The notes: generated by a model not told the origin, from the sequence alone. DNA of 64,000 nucleotides from Rhizobium cauense (GCF_019511525.1 NZ_JAEUAT010000007.1:62001-126000), one strand, 5' to 3'. Positions 1-9,351 are shown, numbered from the stretch's first letter. Made by a program: numbers and translations.

Positions 1-27
1 CGCCATTCCCTTCTACGCCGCCAACGA

Positions 28-459
28 TCAATAGTTTTTCATCGCCAGATGCGGCATTCCGCCATCCGGAAATTCGTCCCCGATGGCGACGAAGCCGAAG
101 CGCTCGTAGAGCGCTACCTTGTCACTTTGTGCCGTTAGATAGAAACGGTTTTGCCGGGCCGATCGATGTTCGTTCATAGCGAACGTCAACATTGCGCTGG
201 CGACACCACGTCCGCGCCATGCTTCGCCGACTGCAACGCGGCCGATCTTGACATGGTGCTCGTCATGAATGACCCGGAGCGTCCCCGAAACCTCGCCGTC
301 GGTTATCGCGACGACATGATGTGCGGCGAGGTCAAAAGCATCGAACTCTTCATCACCAGGTACGTTCTGTTCGACGACAAAGACGGCGCGCCGGAGCTTG
401 AACGCTTCGTTGCAAAGAGTGCTGAAAACAGGGGCCGCCAAAACGATCGTATCTGCCAT
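28..459 (-). CDS. GNAT family N-acetyltransferase
   Basis: A 143-residue protein with the GNAT acetyltransferase fold, which transfers an acetyl group from acetyl-CoA to an amine; the substrate cannot be told from sequence. The acetyl-CoA loop is visible as VGEAWRGRGVASAML near residues 75-90, and the C-terminal LYERFGFVAIGDEF is the usual beta6-beta7 closing motif. It resembles the short ElaA-like branch of the family. The ATG is preceded by GGAGAGGACT, a good ribosome binding site. It lies 54 bases downstream of the helicase gene on the same strand and could share its transcript. Family call firm, role unknown. Confidence 0.85.
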   Translation of the reverse strand: MADTIVLAAPVFSTLCNEAFKLRRAVFVVEQNVPGDEEFDAFDLAAHHVVAITDGEVSGTLRVIHDEHHVKIGRVAVGEAWRGRGVASAMLTFAMNEHRSARQNRFYLTAQSDKVALYERFGFVAIGDEFPDGGMPHLAMKNY

Positions 460-513
460 AGTCCTCTCCGCGATATCCGCCGGCGATGCTCACTGCCGCG
501 CCGGCGCGATGGT

Positions 514-2388
514 TTAGCTCTTCTTTTTCGAGAACTTGGCCTTCGGGCCACCGTTGCCTTTGCCCTCGAACTTAGGCTTGTCCGGTTTCTTTCCCCAAGG
601 CTTCGCATCGCGACGGTCGTCGCGTTCGCCCTCACTGCGGGCTTCCTTACGGAACTTATCCTTCGGGCGTTCGTCATTGAATTCCCGACGCTCGCCAAAA
701 GTCTTCTTGCCAGCATATGGCTTGGAAGTGGCGGGCCTGCTGAAATCAGGCGTGCCGTTTAGGGGCGTGACGCGGATTCCGCGTTCCATCGTCTTGTTCG
801 CACCGATTGATTGCAGGAACGCGTCGGCGCTTTCGGCTGAAATCTCGACATAGGTCTCTTCTGGCTGCATCTTGATCGCGCCGATTTCCCGCTTTGTCAG
901 ATTGCCGTTTCGGCAGAGCATCGGGATCAGCCAGCGTGGTTCGGCGTTCTGCTTCCGTCCGACGGAGAGCGAAAACCAGACGCTCGGCCCAAACTCATCC
1001 CGCGGACCTTTCTGATACGGTTCGCGTGGTCCGTCGGGTTGGTCGCGCCGCTTGCGACTACGGTCGTCCTGGATCGAGATCTCGATGAGGTCCTCGGGCG
1101 CCGACTGGTTGGAACGGTAAAGGTTGACGAAGGCCGCCGCTAGCTTTTCGGCGCCATGCGTATCAAGAAGCCGCTTGACCAGATCCTGGGCTTCCTCACT
1201 CGCGGCTTCCTCGAAGATGGGGTCGGCAAGCAGGCGGGCTTCGTCGCGCTCCGAGACCTCTTCCGCTGATGGCGGGCGAGCCCATGCGGCCGAGATGCCG
1301 GCATTGTCGAGAAGACGTTCAGCCTTGCGGCGAACGTTCAGCGGCACGATCAGTGCACTGACGCCCTTGCGCCCGGCGCGACCGGTGCGGCCACTGCGGT
1401 GAAGGAGTGTCTCGGGATTTGTAGGCAGGTCGGCGTGAATGACGAGCTCGAGGCCCGGAAGATCGATACCGCGCGCTGCAACATCGGTCGCGATGCAGAC
1501 ACGAGCACGTCCGTCACGCATCGCCTGCAGCGCGTGGCTGCGTTCGTTCTGCGTCAGTTCGCCAGACAAGGCGACGACGCTGAAGTTGCGATTGTGAAAG
1601 CGAGCAGTCAGATGGTTGACTGCGGCTCGTGTCGAACAGAACACGATGGCATTCGTTGCTTCGTAGTAGCGCAGAACATTGATGATCGCGTTTTCGCGGT
1701 CGCTTGGCGACACCATCAGAGCCCGGTACTCGATGTCCCCGTGCTGCTTTTCTTCGGTTGCGGTCGCGATCCGCACCGCGTTCTTCTGATAGCTTTTTGC
1801 CAGCTTGGCGATAGCTGCCGGAACCGTCGCGGAAAACATAAGCGTCCGACGGTCGTCCGGCGAAGAATCCAGAATGAACTCGAGATCCTCGCGGAATCCT
1901 AGGTCCAGCATTTCATCGGCTTCGTCGAGCACAACGGCCTTAAGCGAGGATATGTCCAGCGCACGACGGCGGATATGATCGCAAAGGCGACCAGGCGTCC
2001 CGACGACGATATGGGCGCCACGTTCCAGCGCACGGCGCTCGCTGCGGATGTCCATGCCGCCGACGCAGCTGACGATGAGCGCGCCGGTCGCCTCGTAGAG
2101 CCATTCGAGTTCGCGCTTGACCTGAAGTGCCAACTCTCGCGTCGGTGCGATCACGAGGGCGAGCGGTTCGGCTGCGGGCCCAAAACGATCCGCGTTCTCG
2201 AGCAACGTCGGCGCGAGCGCCAGACCGAAGGCGACGGTCTTTCCGGAGCCTGTCTTGGCTGAAACAAGAGCGTCCGACGCGGCAAGCGCCGGGTCGAGCA
2301 TGGACTGTTGGACCGGCGTCAGCTCGGTATAGCCGCGCTTGACCAATGCCTTGGCGATCGCCGGAACGACGCCGCTAAAATCTGTCAT
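514..2388 (-). CDS. DEAD-box ATP-dependent RNA helicase
   Basis: A 624-residue RNA helicase that unwinds RNA duplexes with ATP, likely in ribosome assembly or mRNA turnover. The Q motif lies near residues 20-28, Walker A is AKTGSGKT, motif II is DEAD (in VVLDEADEMLD), motif III is SAT and motif VI is HRSGRTGRAGR. The two RecA-like domains end near residue 370. A DbpA-type RNA-binding domain follows at about 460-530 (PSVWFSLSVGRKQ onward), then a lysine/arginine-rich disordered tail to the end. This resembles the DeaD/DbpA group, but which member is unclear, so no symbol is given. It is the first gene of a minus-strand pair with the GNAT gene. Confidence 0.92.
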   Translation of the reverse strand: MTDFSGVVPAIAKALVKRGYTELTPVQQSMLDPALAASDALVSAKTGSGKTVAFGLALAPTLLENADRFGPAAEPLALVIAPTRELALQVKRELEWLYEATGALIVSCVGGMDIRSERRALERGAHIVVGTPGRLCDHIRRRALDISSLKAVVLDEADEMLDLGFREDLEFILDSSPDDRRTLMFSATVPAAIAKLAKSYQKNAVRIATATEEKQHGDIEYRALMVSPSDRENAIINVLRYYEATNAIVFCSTRAAVNHLTARFHNRNFSVVALSGELTQNERSHALQAMRDGRARVCIATDVAARGIDLPGLELVIHADLPTNPETLLHRSGRTGRAGRKGVSALIVPLNVRRKAERLLDNAGISAAWARPPSAEEVSERDEARLLADPIFEEAASEEAQDLVKRLLDTHGAEKLAAAFVNLYRSNQSAPEDLIEISIQDDRSRKRRDQPDGPREPYQKGPRDEFGPSVWFSLSVGRKQNAEPRWLIPMLCRNGNLTKREIGAIKMQPEETYVEISAESADAFLQSIGANKTMERGIRVTPLNGTPDFSRPATSKPYAGKKTFGERREFNDERPKDKFRKEARSEGERDDRRDAKPWGKKPDKPKFEGKGNGGPKAKFSKKKS

Positions 2389-2485
2389 GTTGTCTATCTT
2401 TCGGAAGTCTCACGCGCATGCTGCGCCCTGGCCGGCAGCGGCCAGCAGAGAAGTTGGCCGTTCCTACTCGGTCAGGCGGCAAATG

Positions 2486-4345
2486 TCAAAGCGCATATCC
2501 TCGCCAGAGCCACACGTCGATGCCTTCGCTCCTCCCGCGAAGCTGTGTTTGCGTGGGGCCTTCGAGGCGGCCAGAACGAAGCGGCGCGCTGTCTGCGCCT
2601 GCCGCGCTCATAAGTGCCGCGCTTAGTGCCAACTCCACATCGCGCTTGGCGGCAACCTCCATGAGGCGACTCGCGACATTCACAGTGTCGCCCGTTGCAG
2701 TGATTTGTTGCCGGTTTCCGGTGCCGAGCCGCGAAGCAACAACCGGACCGCAATGAGCGCCCACCTTGAAGCCGATCTTGCTTGCGCTCAATGCCGGATG
2801 GGCTGCTAGCCAGAGCCTCATCCGATCGCACAGCCGAACGGCACAGGCTGCGGCCCGCGCCGCGTCATCCTCGCTAGGTTTCGGCAGACCGAAGAGGATC
2901 ATCGCGCCATCGCCCATAAAGCTGGTAATCGCGCCGCCGTGCGAGCGAGCCTCCTCCTCGATCAGCTCGAAGAACTCACTCAGGATCTCTCGCACATTTG
3001 TCGCGCCGATTGCTTCGCTCAGACCAGTGAAACCGGAAAGGTCAATGAAAACCACGGCAGCGTCCTGCCGAACCGGTTCGGCGAGAAAGTTCGCATCGCG
3101 GGCCAGCCATTCCCCCAGTCCAGGCGCTTCGATTCGCTGGAGAAGGTCGCTCTGCGCCGCGAATTGTGCGGCTTGGCGCCTGTCGATCCAGATCTCGGCG
3201 GCGCCGAAGAGCAGTACGGGCGGCAGCGTTGCCGCGATTGGCAGTGCCGCACTGAACCAGTACCCATGTGCGAAAGCGACAATGTTCAGGGCGGCCCATG
3301 CCAGGGCCACGGAGGCGATGACCGCGTAGCCGATGGCGCTGCGCCGCCACGCAAGCAGGCTGATGAGGAGCAGCGGCAGAGCCACGGCTACCAGCGAATC
3401 GAGCAAGCGCACGTTGCGGTCCCTCACGAGACTGTCGCCCGCGATCAGATGTGTGGCCGCCGTCGCCATGACCTCAACGCCCGGCAGAACCGGATCGAAC
3501 GGCGTCGGGAAAACGTCGCCGCCACCGGTGACCGTAGAGCCGATCACGACAATCCTGTCTTCAACGGCCTTGGCGGGGAGCTTGCCTGTCAGGGCATCCG
3601 CCGCGCTGAACGTCGGGATGCTGCCACGCGGGCCATAAAAGGTAATCGGCAATCGCTGGCCGCTGTCGGTTGGCAGATGCCGGTCGCCAAGAGCAAGTGC
3701 GCCGGGCGAAAACGCCGGATTGATGCCCAGCGCAAGCGACGCGACCCGCAACGGAAATGCCGGATCGACGCGGCCTGCCCCTCGCGAGATCAGCGGAATG
3801 AAGCGCGGCGTGCCGGTTTCATCTGTCGCGACGTTGACTACGCCGATCGCTGCGACATCGGAAAAGCGGGCCTGAGGGAGCAACATCTGGCTCGCTGTGG
3901 GTATGTCGGCCAGTGGATCGTTGGCGTCGTGTTCCACGACCTGCGTATCGGTCGGGAAGACACCGGCGGCCGCGATGACGCTTGGGGTGTGCTGGAGCGC
4001 CGCCACGAGTGCGGCATCGCCCTCCTCCGGCCCGGGATCAACCAGCAAGAGATCCAGCGCTATGACCTTCGGCTTCATGGCGCTGACGGCAGCGACCACG
4101 CGCGCTAGCGTCGCACGATTCAGCGGGTAGCCGTTGCCGGCTGCCGTCTGGTCGTCGATCGCAACAATGGTGGTGACAGGTGGTGGCTCCCTGGCACCGA
4201 TGACCGTGCTCCGCAGGTCGGTCAAAGAGGATTCGAGCCGGTCGAGAAAGCCGACGCTTCCCGAAAGGTGCATGTAGCCAAGAACGCCGCCCCAAAGTGC
4301 GGAGAGCAACAGCGAGATCGTTATCAGGAGCCGTTTGGCCTGCAT
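2486..4345 (-). CDS. CHASE2-domain adenylate/guanylate cyclase
   Basis: A 619-residue membrane sensor cyclase making cyclic AMP or GMP in response to an extracytoplasmic signal. After an N-terminal membrane helix (about 5-25) comes a periplasmic CHASE2 domain (about 30-300; IVAIDDQT and IALDLLLVDPGP are typical). Three membrane helices follow (about 310-400), then a class III cyclase domain (about 430-600) with metal-binding Asp in FIDLSGFT and in FMGDGAM, and GDTVNVASRL near the end. The frame is open upstream to 4939, but translation there would run through the FecR gene, so I chose the ATG at 4345, five bases after the FecR stop. The close spacing suggests a two-gene signalling operon. Cyclase family clear; nucleotide preference not determined. 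Confidence 0.88.
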   Translation of the reverse strand: MQAKRLLITISLLLSALWGGVLGYMHLSGSVGFLDRLESSLTDLRSTVIGAREPPPVTTIVAIDDQTAAGNGYPLNRATLARVVAAVSAMKPKVIALDLLLVDPGPEEGDAALVAALQHTPSVIAAAGVFPTDTQVVEHDANDPLADIPTASQMLLPQARFSDVAAIGVVNVATDETGTPRFIPLISRGAGRVDPAFPLRVASLALGINPAFSPGALALGDRHLPTDSGQRLPITFYGPRGSIPTFSAADALTGKLPAKAVEDRIVVIGSTVTGGGDVFPTPFDPVLPGVEVMATAATHLIAGDSLVRDRNVRLLDSLVAVALPLLLISLLAWRRSAIGYAVIASVALAWAALNIVAFAHGYWFSAALPIAATLPPVLLFGAAEIWIDRRQAAQFAAQSDLLQRIEAPGLGEWLARDANFLAEPVRQDAAVVFIDLSGFTGLSEAIGATNVREILSEFFELIEEEARSHGGAITSFMGDGAMILFGLPKPSEDDAARAAACAVRLCDRMRLWLAAHPALSASKIGFKVGAHCGPVVASRLGTGNRQQITATGDTVNVASRLMEVAAKRDVELALSAALMSAAGADSAPLRSGRLEGPTQTQLRGRSEGIDVWLWRGYAL

Positions 4346-4350
4346 TGGCG

Positions 4351-4884
4351 CTATTGGCCAAGTCGGGCAAGCAGGGCGGCCGCGCGCGCAGGTGGCCACC
4401 GGCGGACCGTGAGCGGTCCACTGCCCCGCGTGACGTCGACGCCCTCGCCCACGTTCAATACAACGCGCCCTCCTGCCGAAGGACGACCGACGGCGACGCT
4501 CCCGCGCACAACGAAGACGGACGTTGTGCCATTCTTGACATCGACAGCCCAGCGCGTACCACGCACGGCGGCTATCGCTTGTGGCGTAATGACCTGGAAG
4601 CCGTCCGGACGCCGAGCGCGGTCTACGTCCACGAGGACGGCTTTGTTTCGCAAGGAAACGGCGTCTGGCCGACCGTCTCGGTTTCGATCGACGAGGTTGA
4701 AACGCGCCCCGCCTTCGGCGGTTATCGTGACGCCATCCGCACAGCGCATGATTTGCCGCGAAGTGCCCGCCACACGCTCCATGGTGCATCCGCCGGCCTG
4801 TGCCAATGCGCCATCCGGCGCGAACAGCCAGGCAGCGCCAGCCAACGCGACCAACGCCAAAAGCACTCTCGAGTTTACCAGCAT
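4351..4884 (-). CDS. FecR-domain exported protein
   Basis: A 177-residue exported protein. Residues 1-30 form a signal peptide (hydrophobic run VLLALVALAGAAWLF, cleavage near ALAQA). The remainder carries a FecR-like beta domain: AVRGTRWAVDV followed by TSVFVVRGSVAV and VVLNVGEGVDV is the diagnostic pattern. FecR domains usually relay or sense signals at the envelope, but no sigma factor gene is adjacent here. Its partner is the CHASE2 cyclase starting five bases downstream, so it may sense or present a ligand to CHASE2; that is inference. A GTG start at 4917 is possible; I prefer the ATG at 4884 because GGGACGGAT precedes it and it begins the signal peptide. Confidence 0.8.
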   Translation of the reverse strand: MLVNSRVLLALVALAGAAWLFAPDGALAQAGGCTMERVAGTSRQIMRCADGVTITAEGGARFNLVDRNRDGRPDAVSLRNKAVLVDVDRARRPDGFQVITPQAIAAVRGTRWAVDVKNGTTSVFVVRGSVAVGRPSAGGRVVLNVGEGVDVTRGSGPLTVRRWPPARAAALLARLGQ

Positions 4885-4971
4885 ATCCGTCCCTACCTGT
4901 ACTACGCGATCGGACACCTTTGCGTACCGCGGCCATCATAGTCCGATTGCTGCAGCACGCGGGTCAAAACG

Positions 4972-6138
4972 TCAACGGCTTTCCGGTGTAGTCGTCTGTT
5001 TGCCGGGTGCTTCGACTGGCGGGCCGACGTAGCGTGCCCTCGGGCGGATCAAATGGCCGCTTTCGACCTGTTCGATGGCATGCGCGAGCCAGCCGACTGA
5101 TCGCGCGAGCGCGAAGATCACAAGCGGTGCATCGTGGGGAAGATCAAAGACGGCTGACATGGCGGCGAGCGCGAAATCTATGTTGACGTATTCTCCAATC
5201 ATCTCCTGCCCCACAGTAGCCAGTTCGGCATAGCTCGATGGCAACGAGAATTGTGACATCAGCGCAGTCGCCCTGACATCGCCATCAGGATACAGAGGGT
5301 GACCGAAAGCCGGGAGAGCTCTTCCTTGCGCAAGGGCCTGCCGAATGGCCGCGTCCGCGCCAGCTGCATCCACGTCCTCGATCAAAGAGACGACGCCCCG
5401 CCAAGCACCGCCGTGGAGCGGTCCCGTCAAGGTCGAGAGGCCCGAAAGCGCGGTAGCCGATAGTGTCGCACCTGAAGAGGCTGCCACGCGCGCAGCGAAC
5501 GTTGACGCGTTGAGTTCATGATCTGCAAGAAGCACAAGCGAGCGCCTTATGCAGTCGGCGGCCTCGGGCCTGCGCCAACTCGTGGCGAGCCGCAGATGTA
5601 ATGGCGAAGCAGTCGTATCTGGTGCCAAGGCTGCAGCCACCGTCGACAAGATGCTTTGCGCTTCCGCTATCAGCACCTTCGACGACCGGCCGAGTGTCGG
5701 CAGATCGCGGGTAACTCGCTGTGCCAATGCCACAAACGCTCGCTCCAGGGAGGGTGACGTGTCGAGATCTGCATCTGCCGCTATTGTGATTGGCAGGCAA
5801 TTCCAAAGAAAGCTCGCGGTTTCTTCCAGCGTCGCTTGCTCCGCCCAGGCAGCCGCATCGCGGCCGCGATAGTAGAGGCGGCCATCCCGAATAGTGGAAA
5901 TGGCGGACGGCAACACTGGGTCGCCCCATTGAATAGCGTCGGCGGCGACCACCTCGGTCTTGCGTCGGCCTGCATGCCGCTCAGCCAGCCGCATGACATC
6001 TGCCGCGCTGTAGAGACTGCGTCGCGGGTCAGTGACATCGGGTTTGGCTCGGATACGGCCGCGGCTCACATTGGCATAAAGCGTCTGCGGCTTGGTGCCG
6101 AGTTTCTCAAGCGCCTGCTCGGCGGTCAGCCATGACAT
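4972..6138 (-). CDS. Citrate synthase family protein with N-terminal helix-turn-helix
   Basis: A 388-residue protein joining a DNA-binding-like N-terminus to a citrate synthase domain. Residues 1-55 (SWLTAEQALEKLGTKPQTLY, then RRSLYSAADVMRLAERH) look like a MerR/excisionase helix-turn-helix. The citrate synthase part keeps the catalytic set: His207 in HELN, LHGG at 241-244, His280 in FGHPLYP and Asp321 in NIDF, so condensation of acetyl-CoA or propionyl-CoA with oxaloacetate is plausible. It is transcribed away from a second citrate synthase homologue; the 85 bases between them hold two matched palindromes. Whether the N-terminus truly binds DNA is untested; family members with this domain are known but poorly studied. 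Confidence 0.88.
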   Translation of the reverse strand: MSWLTAEQALEKLGTKPQTLYANVSRGRIRAKPDVTDPRRSLYSAADVMRLAERHAGRRKTEVVAADAIQWGDPVLPSAISTIRDGRLYYRGRDAAAWAEQATLEETASFLWNCLPITIAADADLDTSPSLERAFVALAQRVTRDLPTLGRSSKVLIAEAQSILSTVAAALAPDTTASPLHLRLATSWRRPEAADCIRRSLVLLADHELNASTFAARVAASSGATLSATALSGLSTLTGPLHGGAWRGVVSLIEDVDAAGADAAIRQALAQGRALPAFGHPLYPDGDVRATALMSQFSLPSSYAELATVGQEMIGEYVNIDFALAAMSAVFDLPHDAPLVIFALARSVGWLAHAIEQVESGHLIRPRARYVGPPVEAPGKQTTTPESR

Positions 6139-6151
6139 CTTGTCCTCTTAC

Positions 6152-6182
6152 ATTGATCAATTGCGTCAAGATTGACGTCAAT
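6152..6182. promoter_or_regulatory. Double palindrome, candidate operator between divergent citrate synthase genes
   Basis: Two perfect palindromes, ATTGATCAAT (6152-6161) and ATTGACGTCAAT (6171-6182), share ATTGA/TCAAT half-sites. Their centres are exactly 20 bases apart, about two helical turns, so a regulator could bind both on one DNA face. They sit in the only control region of two divergent genes, one of which encodes a helix-turn-helix. Autoregulation by that protein is inferred. Confidence 0.5.
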
Positions 6183-6223
6183 AAATCTAAGCCCGATCCT
6201 GCCGTGCGTAAAGGAGAACTACC

Positions 6224-7312
6224 ATGAAGAACGGTTTGGAAGATGTCATCGCAGCTGAAACGCAGCTCTCCGACGTGGACGGCGAAGCGGGCCGCCTGAT
6301 CATTCGCGGCGTTTCGCTCGATCATCTTGTGTCTACGGCGACCTACGAGAGCGTTGCAGCCCTGTTGCTGGAGGGATTGATGGAGCGCCATTTTGAGCCC
6401 ACTGAACTGACCAGGTTATTGGGAGAAATGCGTGTGCGCTTGTTCGCCCATGTGGCTTCGCTTGGTCCGGAGTTGCTGGCCTTGCCGCCGGTTGACGCGA
6501 TGCGCGCTCTCATTGCCCGCCTGCCGGATGGCGAGGACTTCGAGGCGGCGCTTCGGTTGCTTGCTGCGCCGGCGGTTTTCCTGCCGGCAATACTTCGTCT
6601 GCAGGCGCGCAAGGAGCCAGTGGCGCCGGCCGGTTCTCTGTCGCAGGCCGCAGACATCCTGTGGATGCTCACCGGCCAGTTGCCAAGTGCGGAGCAAACG
6701 GCCGCACTCAACGCCTATCTTGTGACGATATCCGACCATGGTCTCAACGCCTCGACCTTCGCCTCGCGTGTTATCGCCTCGACGCGTGCTGGCCTGACGT
6801 CATCCGTGCTCGCGGCACTGAGTGCCCTCAAGGGGCCATTGCACGGCGGCGCACCCGGCCCTGTTCTCGATATGCTCGACGCGATCGGGAACAGCGAGAA
6901 CGCACGGGACTGGCTTACCCGGGCGCTCGATCACGGTGAACGTCTCATGGGTTTCGGCCATCGGATCTACCGCGTGCGTGATCCGCGTGCCGATGCCCTA
7001 AAGCGAGCTCTGCGGCCGCTGGTTTCTGCCGGTCAGGTCGATCACCGGCGCATCGCGCTTGCCGAAGCCGTCGAAGAGGCTGCGCTTGCCATCCTCAGGC
7101 AGCGCAAGCCCGGTCGAGCGCTAGACGTCAATGTCGAGTTCTACACGGCGCTGCTGCTCGATGCGCTGGGCTTTCCGCGCGAGTCTTTTACCGGCGTTTT
7201 CGCGATCGGTCGAACCGTGGGCTGGATTGCGCATGCCCGCGAGCAGAGCCTGGAAGGTCGGCTGATTCGTCCTCGCTCCGTCTATGTCGGGCCATTGCCG
7301 CAAGCGGCATGA
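6224..7312 (+). CDS. Citrate synthase/methylcitrate synthase family protein
   Basis: A 362-residue citrate synthase homologue without the N-terminal DNA-binding-like domain. Expected active-site elements: His172 in DHGLN, LHGG at 206-209, and His246 in GFGHRIYR. At the general-base position the usual Asp is Glu305 (NVEFY). Closing arginine motifs GRTVGWIAHA and RLIRPRSVYVGP are intact. AAGGAG precedes the ATG. It is divergent from the HTH-bearing homologue and probably co-regulated through the palindromes between them. It may act on propionyl-CoA or form a mixed complex with its neighbour; neither is shown by sequence. It is not the obvious housekeeping gltA. Confidence 0.88.
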   Translation: MKNGLEDVIAAETQLSDVDGEAGRLIIRGVSLDHLVSTATYESVAALLLEGLMERHFEPTELTRLLGEMRVRLFAHVASLGPELLALPPVDAMRALIARLPDGEDFEAALRLLAAPAVFLPAILRLQARKEPVAPAGSLSQAADILWMLTGQLPSAEQTAALNAYLVTISDHGLNASTFASRVIASTRAGLTSSVLAALSALKGPLHGGAPGPVLDMLDAIGNSENARDWLTRALDHGERLMGFGHRIYRVRDPRADALKRALRPLVSAGQVDHRRIALAEAVEEAALAILRQRKPGRALDVNVEFYTALLLDALGFPRESFTGVFAIGRTVGWIAHAREQSLEGRLIRPRSVYVGPLPQAA

Positions 7313-7327
7313 CGATCGCCAACGAAG

Positions 7328-7358
7328 CAGCCCGGTCACCAAGGTCGGGCTGTTGTCT
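7328..7358 (+). terminator. Weak candidate terminator after the citrate synthase gene
   Basis: Inverted repeat CAGCCCG (7328-7334) with CGGGCTG (7346-7352), followed by TTGTCTC. The stem is good, the T tract poor. Confidence 0.4.
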
Positions 7359-7486
7359 CAATGTCTTCCGAAGTTGGATAGATCAAAAAAACGAAACATA
7401 AATAAACATTTAGCGAATATTTACTCAAGTCTCGTAGATTTGCTCGCAGTAGCGTTGAGCACTGGATCGATTATCGAGGTTTGGCA

Positions 7487-9199
7487 ATGGTCGGAATTCT
7501 ATCAAGCATTGGCTCTTCCAGCGGCGCCGTGCTGGACGCATTGAACAAGTCGCAGGCAATCATAGAATTCGACCTTTCAGGCAGGATTCTCACTGCCAAC
7601 GAGAACTTTTGCCGGGCCGTTGGCTACGAACTAAGCGAGATTGTCGGCAAGCACCACCGCATGTTTGTCGACCCGGCGGAAGCTGCCTCAAAGGACTATG
7701 CTGATTTCTGGGCTCGCCTCGGCGAAGGCCAGTTCGATCAACGTCAGTACAAGCGTATCGCGAAGGGCGGGCGCGAGATCTGGATCGAGGCAACCTACAA
7801 CCCGATCCTTCGCGGCAAGAAACCGTTCAAGGTCGTAAAGTTCGCGACCGACATCACTGCCGCCAAGAAACAGGCCGCCGAGGACAAGGGCAAGCTCGAA
7901 GCATTGTCACGCGCTCAGGCGGTGATCGAATTCACTCCCACCGGCGAGATTGTTACCGCCAACGAGAATTTCCTGACGGCGCTGGGCTACTCGCTCGGAG
8001 AAATCGTGGGCAAGCATCACGCCATGTTCTGCGACGCGGAATACACACGCTCGTCCGCCTACAAGGCGTTCTGGGCCGATCTTGCTGCCGGCAACTTCGC
8101 GAGCAACCAGTTCAAGCGCATCGCCAAAGGCGGCCGCGAGATTTACATTCAGGCCTCCTACAATCCGATCCTCGATGACTCTGGCCGGGTGTTCAAGGTC
8201 GTGAAGTTCGCAACCGACGTCACCGAGCGCATGAAGGTGGTCAACGATCTTGGCGCCGGCCTCGCCCGCCTGTCGGAATGCAATATTCGCCAGACAATCG
8301 ACGAGCCTTTCGTCGGCGAATTTGAAACACTTCGCCGCGACTTCAACACCTCCATCGGTGCTTTCCAGGCGACGCTGGTGAAGGTGTTGCAGCAGACCAA
8401 CGCGCTGAATGGCAACAGTCAGGAAATGCGCCAGGCGGCCGAACAGCTGTCGGAGCGGACCAAGGAGCAGGCAGTCTCGCTCGAAGAGACGTCGGCGGCG
8501 CTGGAAGAGGTAACGGCGACCGTCAAATCGTCGACACAGAACACGCAGGACACACGCAAGCTGGTCCAGAGTGCTCGCGCCTCGGCATCGACCTCGTCCG
8601 CCGTGGTCCGCGAGACGATCACGGCGATGCAGCGGATCGCGTCCGCCTCCAAGGAGATCGGCCAGATCATCGGCGTCATCGACGAGATCGCGTTCCAAAC
8701 CAACCTGCTGGCGCTGAACGCCGGCGTCGAGGCGGCGCGCGCCGGCGAAGCCGGCAAGGGCTTTGCCGTGGTCGCCCAGGAGGTTCGCGAACTCGCACAG
8801 CGCTCCGCCAAGGCCGCCAAGGAGATCAAGGGCCTGATCGAGAATTCCGGTAAGGAGGTCGATGAAGGCGTTCGCCTCGTCGATGCTACCGGATCGGCGT
8901 TGAACGAAATCGAGACCTTCGTCGAATCGATCGACACCAACATGAGTGCCCTCGCCACGGCAGCGGCCGAGCAATCGGCAGGCCTGTCGGAGATCAACAA
9001 CGCCGTCTCCCAGATCGATCGCATGACGCAGCAGAACGCAGGCATGGTGGAGCGCACTTCGGGGATCAGCTCGGAACTCGCCTCTGGTGCAGCCCTGCTG
9101 GCCGAACTGGTCAACCACTTCAAGCTCAATCGGCGCAGCGCGATACGCGAGCCGGGCCAACAGGAGACTACGACCTCTCGCCCGCAGAAAGCCGCCTGA
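7487..9199 (+). CDS. Soluble methyl-accepting chemotaxis protein with two PAS domains
   Basis: A 570-residue chemoreceptor-like signalling protein. Two tandem PAS domains (about 15-125 and 135-250) are near copies: each has AxIEFxxxGxIxTANENF, KHHxMF, and [15 protein letters not shown] followed by YNPIL. Then come a HAMP-like linker (about 255-310) and a signalling coiled coil whose hairpin tip contains [28 protein letters not shown] see no membrane segment, so it is probably cytoplasmic and senses an internal or diffusible cue such as redox state, oxygen or a cofactor. No CheR-docking pentapeptide is seen at the C-terminus. The start is ATG 7487, seven bases after GAGG; a TTG at 7481 is the alternative. 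It stands alone, with its own terminator. Confidence 0.9.
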   Translation: MVGILSSIGSSSGAVLDALNKSQAIIEFDLSGRILTANENFCRAVGYELSEIVGKHHRMFVDPAEAASKDYADFWARLGEGQFDQRQYKRIAKGGREIWIEATYNPILRGKKPFKVVKFATDITAAKKQAAEDKGKLEALSRAQAVIEFTPTGEIVTANENFLTALGYSLGEIVGKHHAMFCDAEYTRSSAYKAFWADLAAGNFASNQFKRIAKGGREIYIQASYNPILDDSGRVFKVVKFATDVTERMKVVNDLGAGLARLSECNIRQTIDEPFVGEFETLRRDFNTSIGAFQATLVKVLQQTNALNGNSQEMRQAAEQLSERTKEQAVSLEETSAALEEVTATVKSSTQNTQDTRKLVQSARASASTSSAVVRETITAMQRIASASKEIGQIIGVIDEIAFQTNLLALNAGVEAARAGEAGKGFAVVAQEVRELAQRSAKAAKEIKGLIENSGKEVDEGVRLVDATGSALNEIETFVESIDTNMSALATAAAEQSAGLSEINNAVSQIDRMTQQNAGMVERTSGISSELASGAALLAELVNHFKLNRRSAIREPGQQETTTSRPQKAA

Positions 9200-9219
9200 C
9201 GGCCTGACAGCCAACGCAT

Positions 9220-9254
9220 AAAGCCGCCGCATCGGCAGATGCTGGCGGCTTTTT
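9220..9254 (+). terminator. Rho-independent terminator after the chemoreceptor gene
   Basis: AAAGCCGCC pairs with GGCGGCTTT across a 15-base loop, followed by further T residues. Confidence 0.75.
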
Positions 9255-9351
9255 GTTCCCTGCCCGTCAATGACAGCCGAATCTCGCCGTCTTGTCCGTT
9301 CGTGCGCAGCCGTCCGCAGCTTCAGCGCGCGGGCCCGCGATAGTCACAAAA

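Noticed and set aside
4346..4939. N-terminal extension of the CHASE2 cyclase to 4939
   Set aside because: It overlaps the FecR gene entirely in another frame, and the extension is Arg/Gly-rich with no domain.
7907..9232. A 441-codon minus-strand frame over the chemoreceptor
   Set aside because: Antisense shadow of the conserved signalling domain.
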